Shown piece by piece: positions 1 through 5,540 of a stretch of DNA of 10,663 nucleotides (position 1 is the stretch's first letter; every line of letters starts with the position of its first letter). This DNA comes from an uncultured Clostridia bacterium (GTDB lineage: Bacteria > Bacillota > Clostridia > Christensenellales > Pumilibacteraceae), in the NCBI GenBank assembly GCA_947588325.1, contig CANPYH010000043.1, positions 1 through 10,663 of the forward strand, given 5' to 3'. The position numbers were made by a program, and so were the translations under genes. The notes beneath the pieces were generated by a model. That model was not told the DNA's origin. It ran no database searches and saw only the letters and a list, made by a program, of their open reading frames with translations.

Positions 1-461
1 AGCTCCATCTCGACGAGGTCGAGAAGCTCGGGGTCGTCCATCTGGTCGCACTTGTTGAGGAATACGACGATCTTGGGAACGCCGACCTGACGGGCGAGCA
101 GGATGTGCTCCTTGGTCTGGGGCATTGCGCCGTCGGTAGCTGCAACGACGAGGATTGCTCCGTCCATCTGTGCGGCACCTGTGATCATGTTCTTGACATA
201 GTCGGCGTGGCCCGGGCAGTCAACGTGAGCGTAGTGACGCTTTGCGGTCTCGTACTCAACGTGAGCGGTGTTAATTGTGATACCTCTTGCCTTCTCTTCG
301 GGAGCCTTATCGATATCCTCGTATCTCATCTTCTGAGAGAGTCCCTTTGCCGCAAGAGTCATCGTGATAGCTGCGGTAAGAGTGGTCTTACCGTGGTCAA
401 CGTGACCGATAGTACCTATATTTACGTGCGGTTTGCTACGGTCAAATTTAGCCTTTGCCAT
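1..461 (-). CDS. tuf: Elongation factor Tu, N-terminal part (cut by the window edge)
   Basis: GTP-binding factor that delivers aminoacyl-tRNA to the ribosomal A site in the cytoplasm. About 153 N-terminal residues of a protein usually near 395-400 residues are present. All visible GTPase motifs are intact: P-loop GHVDHGKT (residues 19-26), switch I RGITINT, DCPGH (G3) and NKCD (G4). The start ATG (461-459) is supported by the family N-terminus (MAKAKFDRSKPHVNIGTIGH) and by a GGAGGA ribosome binding site at 471-476, 9 nt upstream. It follows fusA by 156 nt, the usual str order, but has its own promoter at 518-546, so it can be transcribed apart from rpsL-rpsG-fusA. A small oddity is DGAMPQT where many homologues have DGPMPQT. 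The C-terminal domains 2 and 3 lie outside the window. Confidence 0.98.
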   Translation of the reverse strand, partial: MAKAKFDRSKPHVNIGTIGHVDHGKTTLTAAITMTLAAKGLSQKMRYEDIDKAPEEKARGITINTAHVEYETAKRHYAHVDCPGHADYVKNMITGAAQMDGAILVVAATDGAMPQTKEHILLARQVGVPKIVVFLNKCDQMDDPELLDLVEME

Positions 462-517
462 ATTGTTTGTTCCTCCAATGATTTTTTAATAATGGTTTCT
501 ACCTGATTATCCCCTAC

Positions 518-546
518 ATTATAACCGAACTCGGGCTTTTTGTAAA
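518..546 (-). promoter_or_regulatory. tuf promoter (TTTACA-17-TATAAT)
   Basis: On the minus strand the -35 box TTTACA (546-541) and a perfect -10 box TATAAT (523-518) are separated by exactly 17 bp. The expected start site is near 511, giving a leader of about 50 nt before the tuf ATG. This gives tuf an independent promoter inside the str cluster. The spacer contains one arm of an inverted repeat (528-536 with 586-594). Confidence 0.85.
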
Positions 547-594
547 GGAGTTTTGAATGATTTTTTTACATTTTCGGGCAATTACGCCCGAGTT
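528..594 (-). repeat. Inverted repeat and small hairpin between fusA and tuf
   Basis: The 9-bp arms AACTCGGGC and GCCCGAGTT (528-536 and 586-594) are inverted copies. A third copy of the core, CGGGC at 575-579, can pair with GCCCG at 586-590 as a local hairpin with a 6-nt loop. In fusA read-through RNA the arm at 586-594 could therefore pair with either partner. The far arm sits inside the tuf promoter spacer. No U-tract follows on the minus strand, so a classical terminator for fusA is not supported. The role is unknown. Confidence 0.5.
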
Positions 595-617
595 TTGCAC
601 TTTTTACGCTAAACGGA

Positions 618-2720
618 TTATTTCTTGGTTCTCTCGCCCATTATCTTTTCGGCAATGTTGCGGGGAACTTCGGAATAGTGATCAAAGGTCATGGTGTACT
701 GACCGCGGCCCTGCGTGTTGGAGCGGAGCGCCGTCGAGTATCCGAACATTTCCGAAAGGGGTATCTCCGAACGGATAACCTGAGAGCCGTTGACGATGTC
801 CACACCGAGAAGGTTTCCGCGGCGGCGGGTTACGTCGCCCTGAACGGTACCGAGATATTCCTCGGGTATGACTATCTCGACCTTCATGATCGGTTCGAGG
901 ATAACGGGGTTAGCCTTCGCCGCACCCTCCTTGAATGCGAGGGAGCCTGCGATATGGAAGGCCATTTCCGAAGAGTCGACATCGTGGTAAGATCCGTCGT
1001 ATACCGTTGCGCGGAAGTCGACGGTCTCGTAACCTGCGAGCACGCCGCTCATTCTCGCTTCCTGTATACCTTCGTTTATAGGCTGTATGAACTCCTTGGG
1101 TATGGAGCCGCCGACGGTCTTGTCCACAAACTCGTATCCCGCACCCGGTTCGAGGGGCTCGAATGTGACTTTACAATGACCGTATTGACCCTTACCACCC
1201 GACTGCTTGATGTATTTGCCTTCGGCGTCGACGCTCTTTCTGATAGTCTCGCGGTAAGCGACCTGCGGCTTGCCGACGTTGGCTTCGACATGGAACTCGC
1301 GGAGAAGTCTGTCCACGATGATCTCGAGGTGAAGCTCGCCCATGCCCGCGATAATGGTCTGCCCCGTTTCCTGATCGGTGTAGGTCTTGAAGGTCGGGTC
1401 CTCTTCGGCGAGTTTCTGGAGACCGATAGCCATCTTCTCCTGTCCCGCCTTGGTCTTGGGCTCGATGGCGACGCGAATGACGGGATCGGGGAACTCCATG
1501 GACTCGAGGACAATGGGATTGGCGGGGTCGCAAAGCGTGTCGCCCGTCGTCGTATCTTTAAGTCCGACGAGCGCGCAGATATCTCCCGCGTGGATCTCGT
1601 CAACCTCGGTACGGCTGTTGGCGTGCATCATGACTATACGGCTTACGCGCTCCTTCTTGTTCTTCGTGGAGTTAAGAACGTAGGTACCCGTGGCAAGATT
1701 ACCCGAGTAGCAACGGAAGAAGGCGAGCTTGCCGACGAAGGGATCCGCCATGATCTTGAAGGCAAGGCCTGCAAACGGCGCTTCGTCGCTCGTCTCTCTC
1801 TCCTCTTCCGTCTCCCCGTCGAGAAGCGTACCCTTGATGTGCGGCACGTCGAGAGGGCTGGGCATAAAGTCCACGATGGCGTCGAGAAGAAGCTGAACGC
1901 CCTTGTTTTTATACGAAGATCCGCAGGTCACGGGAATAACCTTCATTCCGATAGTGCCCTTACGGAGCGCTTTCTTGATCTCTTCCTCGGTGAAGGACTC
2001 GCCCTCGTCCTCGAAGTAACGCTCCATGAGGTCGTCGTCCTGATCGGCAACGGCTTCGAGAAGTTTTGCGCGGTACTCCTTGGCAAGGTCCATCATATCC
2101 GCGGGGATCTCCTCGTCGCGGACGTCTTTACCGAGGTCGTCGTAGTATACTTCCGCTCTCATTCTGACGAGGTCGATAACGCCCTTGAAGGTCTCTTCCT
2201 TGCCGATGGGAAGCTGTATAGCTACGGGGTTTGCGCCGAGGCGCGTCTCTATCATATGGATAACGTTGAAGAAGTTGGCGCCGTTGATATCCATCTTGTT
2301 GACGTACGCCATGCGGGGTACGCCGTATTTGGTTGCCTGACGCCAGACAGTCTCGGACTGCGGCTCAACGCCGCCCTTTGCGCAGAATACCGCCACAGCG
2401 CCGTCGAGGACTTTGAGCGAACGCTCGACTTCGACGGTGAAGTCGACGTGTCCCGGGGTATCGATTATGTTGATACGCGTCATGGGGCTCGTCTTGGTTT
2501 TCCAGAATGTGGTGGTTGCGGCGGACGTAATGGTTATGCCGCGCTCCTGCTCCTGTTCCATCCAGTCCATGGTTGCGGCGCCTTCGTGTACCTCTCCTAT
2601 CTTGTGGACTTTACCCGTATAGAAAAGTATACGCTCGGTCGTCGTGGTCTTGCCCGCGTCGATATGCGCCATTATACCTATGTTTCTGGTATTTTCGAGG
2701 GAATACTCTCTTTTACTCAT
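618..2720 (-). CDS. fusA: Elongation factor G
   Basis: Translocase GTPase that moves tRNA-mRNA through the ribosome after peptide bond formation and assists ribosome recycling. It has 700 residues, the normal family length. Motifs: P-loop AHIDAGKT (18-25), RGITIT (60-65), DTPGH (87-91), NKMD (141-144), and the domain III signature GMGELHLEI in the second half. Domains IV and V continue to a lysine-rich C-terminus. A few extra residues lie between the switch I region and DTPGH (around 73-82), which is a loop of variable length in the family. The start is supported by AAAGGAGA (2726-2733) placed 5-7 nt upstream. It is third in the str operon, 73 nt after rpsG. That gap carries a short hairpin repeat (2755-2781). 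Confidence 0.98.
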   Translation of the reverse strand: MSKREYSLENTRNIGIMAHIDAGKTTTTERILFYTGKVHKIGEVHEGAATMDWMEQEQERGITITSAATTTFWKTKTSPMTRINIIDTPGHVDFTVEVERSLKVLDGAVAVFCAKGGVEPQSETVWRQATKYGVPRMAYVNKMDINGANFFNVIHMIETRLGANPVAIQLPIGKEETFKGVIDLVRMRAEVYYDDLGKDVRDEEIPADMMDLAKEYRAKLLEAVADQDDDLMERYFEDEGESFTEEEIKKALRKGTIGMKVIPVTCGSSYKNKGVQLLLDAIVDFMPSPLDVPHIKGTLLDGETEEERETSDEAPFAGLAFKIMADPFVGKLAFFRCYSGNLATGTYVLNSTKNKKERVSRIVMMHANSRTEVDEIHAGDICALVGLKDTTTGDTLCDPANPIVLESMEFPDPVIRVAIEPKTKAGQEKMAIGLQKLAEEDPTFKTYTDQETGQTIIAGMGELHLEIIVDRLLREFHVEANVGKPQVAYRETIRKSVDAEGKYIKQSGGKGQYGHCKVTFEPLEPGAGYEFVDKTVGGSIPKEFIQPINEGIQEARMSGVLAGYETVDFRATVYDGSYHDVDSSEMAFHIAGSLAFKEGAAKANPVILEPIMKVEIVIPEEYLGTVQGDVTRRRGNLLGVDIVNGSQVIRSEIPLSEMFGYSTALRSNTQGRGQYTMTFDHYSEVPRNIAEKIMGERTKK

Positions 2721-2754
2721 TTTATTCTCCTTTGCATGCGCTCCGCCTCGGTTG

Positions 2755-2781
2755 GGTTATCCCCGCTTCGGCGTTACGCCG
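2755..2781 (-). repeat. Hairpin-forming repeat in the rpsG-fusA gap
   Basis: Read in the transcript direction, this stretch contains a 5-bp stem with a 3-nt loop (CGGCG-TAA-CGCCG, 2781-2769) followed by GAAGCGGGGATAACC. A closely related string occurs in the DJ-1 leader at 9726-9751, in the same orientation relative to its gene and likewise just upstream of a ribosome binding site. By eye the two match at 23 aligned positions, with two substitutions and two single-base gaps. It may be a member of a dispersed intergenic repeat family. Confidence 0.55.
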
Positions 2782-2793
2782 CTACTCCGCGAC

Positions 2794-3264
2794 TTACCAG
2801 CGGAAGTGTGCAAACGCCTTGTTCGCGTCTGCGGCTCTGTGCATCTCTTCCTTGCGCTTGAACGCCGCGCCGGTCGAGTTGTACGCGTCCATAAGCTCTG
2901 CGGCAAGACGCTCTTTCATCGTCTTTTCTCCGCGCTTACGTGCGAAGAGGACGAGCCAGCGAATGCCGAGGGTCTGACGACGGTCGGGACGGATTTCCAT
3001 GGGGACTTGATAGGTCGAACCGCCTACGCGGCGGGCCTTGACTTCGAGCTGAGGCATGACGTTTTCGAGTGCTTTGGTGAATACGTCCATGGGCTCGGAG
3101 CCCGTCTTGTCCTTGATGATATCGAAAGCGCCGTAGACGATCTGTTGCGCTACGCCTTTCTTACCGTCCAGCATTACTTGGTTGGTCAGCTTGGTAACTA
3201 CCTTACTGCCGTATATAGGGTCCGGAAGCACATCGCGCTTCGGAACTCCGCTTCTTCTGGGCAT
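2794..3264 (-). CDS. rpsG: 30S ribosomal protein S7
   Basis: Primary 16S rRNA-binding protein that nucleates assembly of the 30S head and lies near the tRNA exit site. It has 156 residues, the standard bacterial length, and is collinear with the family from MPRRSGVPKRDVLPDPIYGS through the VGGSTYQVP and RWLV regions to the C-terminal AHFRW. The start has AAAGGAGA at 3273-3280, about 8 nt upstream. It lies 42 nt after rpsL and 73 nt before fusA. In E. coli S7 represses its own operon through the rpsL-rpsG intergenic RNA. Here that gap is short and shows no obvious large structure, so this control cannot be assumed. Confidence 0.98.
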   Translation of the reverse strand: MPRRSGVPKRDVLPDPIYGSKVVTKLTNQVMLDGKKGVAQQIVYGAFDIIKDKTGSEPMDVFTKALENVMPQLEVKARRVGGSTYQVPMEIRPDRRQTLGIRWLVLFARKRGEKTMKERLAAELMDAYNSTGAAFKRKEEMHRAADANKAFAHFRW

Positions 3265-3306
3265 GATTTTAATCTCCTTTGAATTCAGAATTTTTCGGGC
3301 GCGATA

Positions 3307-3678
3307 TTATTTGGGTTTCTTTGCGCCATATTTAGAGCGGGCTTGCATGCGTTTCGCTACGCCGTTGGTATCCAACGTTCCGCGAATGATATGATATCTT
3401 ACGCCGGGCAAATCCTTCACTCTGCCTCCACGAACAAGCACGACACTGTGTTCCTGCAAGTTGTGCCCTATACCGGGAATATAAACAGTTCCTTCCATCT
3501 TGTTCACAAGACGCACACGGGCGATCTTACGAAGCGCCGAGTTAGGCTTCTTGGGGGTCGCGGTCTTGACCGAAAGGCATACGCCGCGCTTCTGAGGGCA
3601 AGCCTCGAGCAGCGGGGATACCGACTTCTTCGCGCTTGTCTCGCGTCCCTTCCTGATGAGCTGGTTAATAGTGGGCAT
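3307..3678 (-). CDS. rpsL: 30S ribosomal protein S12
   Basis: Decoding-centre protein of the 30S subunit. It has 123 residues, normal length. The conserved segments are ALEACPQKRG-like (here LLEACPQKRG), TPKKPNSALRK (41-51), GHNLQEHSVVLVRGGRVKDLPGVRYH and the C-terminal RSKYGAKKPK. Lysines in the PKKPNS loop and in VKDLPG, where streptomycin-resistance substitutions arise in other bacteria, are the wild-type residues. The start is fixed by a strong AGGAGGT site (3687-3693) with 8-nt spacing. It is the first gene of the str operon, with a leader of about 87 nt from the promoter at 3772-3800. rpoBC are not on the upstream side here: the next gene is an unrelated hypothetical protein. Confidence 0.98.
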   Translation of the reverse strand: MPTINQLIRKGRETSAKKSVSPLLEACPQKRGVCLSVKTATPKKPNSALRKIARVRLVNKMEGTVYIPGIGHNLQEHSVVLVRGGRVKDLPGVRYHIIRGTLDTNGVAKRMQARSKYGAKKPK

Positions 3679-3744
3679 GTTACTCTACCTCCTTTTTAGT
3701 AGTATTGCCGTCCGCTCTCCGAATTTTCCGAAAAGCAAAGACTG

Positions 3745-3766
3745 AGCCTACGCAATTGCACAGGCT
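3745..3766 (-). promoter_or_regulatory. 5'-terminal hairpin of the rpsL leader
   Basis: The 22 nt form a 9-bp stem (two G-U pairs) with the loop AATT: arms AGCCTGTGC and GCGTAGGCT. The predicted transcription start falls at about its first base, so the str mRNA would begin with this hairpin. A hairpin at the extreme 5' end commonly protects mRNA from 5'-dependent decay, but a regulatory role is equally possible. It is not followed by a U-tract and is not a terminator. Confidence 0.6.
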
Positions 3767-3771
3767 AAATT

Positions 3772-3800
3772 ATTATATAGAAATTTCCACTCCCTGTCAA
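3772..3800 (-). promoter_or_regulatory. str operon promoter (TTGACA-17-TATAAT)
   Basis: A full consensus -35 TTGACA (3800-3795) and -10 TATAAT (3777-3772) are separated by 17 bp on the minus strand. The predicted start site is about 3765, in front of rpsL. A perfect match to both boxes fits a highly expressed ribosomal operon. The -35 box is 52 nt from the stop of the upstream 214-residue gene. Confidence 0.92.
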
Positions 3801-3853
3801 ACGTTTTTTCGCGTTTTTCCCAAGGTTTTTTCGCTCCCCGCCTCTTTTGGCCC

Positions 3854-4498
3854 TCACTCCACGCAAACGACCGTCCCCCGCTCCGTCACGGGCAGCTCGG
3901 CGCGGCAGGACTTTATGCGGCGAAGCATGGTCCGCCGCCCCACCACTTTGGATCTGTAACTCCGAAGCCGAGCGAACGCCGCGCGGGGTTTTATCTCCGT
4001 CGCCCGTCCGCCCTTCTCGACCAGCCGTGAGTCGGTAACCGCCGCCCACACCGAGTAGCGGCGGGAGAGGAAGCGCACCGCCCTTTTCAGTTCCCGCGCC
4101 AGCTCCCGCGAATATGGCGCGCCGTCGAGGTCTATAAACACCGCCGTCGTGCCCTCCGTTATTCGTGCGGCAAGAGAGACGAGGCGGCGACGGACGAAGG
4201 ATATCCTGCCCATCTTCGCGGACAGCCGCACCTTTGCCCCAACGGCGCGGAGCAGTCTTTTCGCTTCCTTACGGGTTGTCGGGCCTATCAACGCGCGCTC
4301 ATAGCGGATATACTTAAACGCCGAAAACGCCGCGAAAGGGTGGTCGCCGAGGACGTAATAGTCCCTGCCCTCCACGCGGCAGACCGAGGACACTTCGTCG
4401 TTCATGGCGCGGGCAACGCCGCTCCCCGCCTCTCTCGCGATCCGCCGCTTTTCCGCGCTGTCGCCCAATAAATACAAAATCTCGCGATATGTTTTCAT
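3854..4498 (-). CDS. Unrecognised basic 214-residue protein
   Basis: I do not recognise the family. The protein is rich in Arg and Lys, has no signal peptide or clear membrane segment, and appears cytoplasmic. Residues 48-64 (YVLGDHPFAAFSAFKYI) and 117-125 (TTAVFIDLD, followed by a helix and the strand SVWAAVTD at 149-156) faintly echo the Walker A, Walker B and H-loop order of an ABC ATPase. The Walker A lysine is missing and the spacing is too short, so this is at best a degenerate nucleotide-binding fold and may be coincidence. The start is uncertain: no Shine-Dalgarno site precedes the ATG at 4498, and residue 32 is an alternative Met. It is 103 nt after the radical SAM gene and ends 54 nt before the str promoter. 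That it is coding rests on the long open frame in a tight same-strand gene series. Confidence 0.6.
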   Translation of the reverse strand: MKTYREILYLLGDSAEKRRIAREAGSGVARAMNDEVSSVCRVEGRDYYVLGDHPFAAFSAFKYIRYERALIGPTTRKEAKRLLRAVGAKVRLSAKMGRISFVRRRLVSLAARITEGTTAVFIDLDGAPYSRELARELKRAVRFLSRRYSVWAAVTDSRLVEKGGRATEIKPRAAFARLRSYRSKVVGRRTMLRRIKSCRAELPVTERGTVVCVE

Positions 4499-4601
4499 AC
4501 CGCGGATTATTGCCCGTCTTTTCGGTTTTTATAAATCGGCAGTCCGCCTGACTTTTTGCAAATCTTCCATTCCGCCGTCCGCGTTACTCTGTTATATTTT
4601 G

Positions 4602-5489
4602 TTATAACTCCCGCAATTTGGAAAAGTCGGGGGTGTATGCCGAGGTAGCGGAGTCCGCGTCCTGAAAATACCCGTTAAGCCCCAGCTCGCGGGCAAGGGT
4701 GAGCAGCCGCTTATACTCCAACGAAGTCACCCGCCTTGTCAGGTCGCACTCCGCAGCCGCGAACTCGGGGGTGTATTGCCGCATGAGAGAGAGCAGCACG
4801 CTCTTTCCCCACCTCTCCGCGACAGTTCGGAGCACCCGCGCCGAGTCGTCGCCGTGACCGGGCAGGACGAGGTGGCGGACGATTACGCCCCGCTTCATAA
4901 TCCCGTCCTTAATTATCGGTCGGGGGCAGAGCTTAACCATTTCGTCGATAGCGGCGACGGCGACTTCGGGATAGTCGGGAGCGGCGGAGTATTTTGCGGC
5001 GAGCGCGGGCTCGGCGTATTTCAAGTCGGGGAGCCACACGTCCACAAGCGGAGCGAGGGCGGCTATCGCCTCCGTCTTTTCATACCCGCCCGTGTTGTAT
5101 ACGACGGGAATGTTCAACCCCCGCCTCTTCCCCTCTTCGAGAGCGGGAATTACGGTGGGGAGATAGGGCGTTGCGGTGACGAGGTTTATGTTGTGCACGC
5201 CCGCCTCTTGGAGCGCGAGAAACTCGGCGCAAAGCTCCTCCGCCGTCATCCCGGTGCCGACGGCAGAGCGGGATATGTCGCGGTTCTGGCAGTAGTTACA
5301 GCGCAGGTTACAGCAGGAAAAGAACACGCCGCCGCTCCCCCTGTCCCCGCTTATGCAAGGCTCCTCGAAGCGGTGCCGCATTATTTTGGCGACGAGAGCC
5401 TTGTCCCCGCCGCCGCAATACCCGCGGGATATATGTCTGTTTACTCCGCACTCCCTCGGGCATATTGTGCAATTTTCGTAGTCTGTCAT
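4602..5489 (-). CDS. Radical SAM protein, PflX/COG1313 type
   Basis: Radical S-adenosylmethionine enzyme related to pyruvate formate-lyase activating enzymes. The exact substrate of the PflX group is not known to me. It has 295 residues. The [4Fe-4S]-binding motif CX3CX2C is C60-NLR-C64-NY-C67 within FFSCCNLRCNYCQN. An N-terminal cysteine cluster (C7, C10, C14, C25, starting CTICPRECGVNR) is typical of this family and may bind a metal. Other family markers are EEPCISG and GSGGVFFS upstream of the motif, NLVTATPYLP, VVYNTGGYE, WLPDLKY and RHLVLPG. C59 replaces the Gly usually before the first cluster cysteine. The start is backed by GGAGGGG (5495-5501) 5 nt upstream. It follows the ATPase gene by 51 nt, across a hairpin with a weak U-tract, and no promoter of its own is evident, so read-through is likely. 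Confidence 0.9.
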   Translation of the reverse strand: MTDYENCTICPRECGVNRHISRGYCGGGDKALVAKIMRHRFEEPCISGDRGSGGVFFSCCNLRCNYCQNRDISRSAVGTGMTAEELCAEFLALQEAGVHNINLVTATPYLPTVIPALEEGKRRGLNIPVVYNTGGYEKTEAIAALAPLVDVWLPDLKYAEPALAAKYSAAPDYPEVAVAAIDEMVKLCPRPIIKDGIMKRGVIVRHLVLPGHGDDSARVLRTVAERWGKSVLLSLMRQYTPEFAAAECDLTRRVTSLEYKRLLTLARELGLNGYFQDADSATSAYTPDFSKLREL

Positions 5490-5507
5490 TTGCGCCCCTC
5501 CGCGCTC

Positions 5508-5534
5508 GTAAAATCCCCGAGGAGTTCCTCGGGG
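5508..5534 (-). terminator. Terminator-like hairpin after the ATPase gene
   Basis: A perfect 9-bp inverted repeat (CCCCGAGGA/TCCTCGGGG, 5515-5523 and 5526-5534) with only 2 nt between arms lies 6 nt past the ATPase stop. In RNA it would close with a 4-nt loop. On the minus strand it is followed by ATTTTA, a short, weak U-run. It is probably an inefficient intrinsic terminator or an mRNA-stabilising hairpin that lets some transcripts reach the radical SAM gene. Confidence 0.6.
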
Positions 5535-5540
5535 AAGTCG

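Noticed and set aside
678..2861. 727-codon open frame on the plus strand, antisense to fusA
   Set aside because: It is a mirror of the EF-G gene in a GC-biased codon pattern; fusA is unmistakable and the antisense product shows no recognisable domain or ribosome binding site.
4587..4607. GTTATA-rich stretch that looks like a plus-strand -10 box after the radical SAM gene
   Set aside because: No -35 box at 16-18 bp, and it would drive only antisense RNA into 4602-5489.
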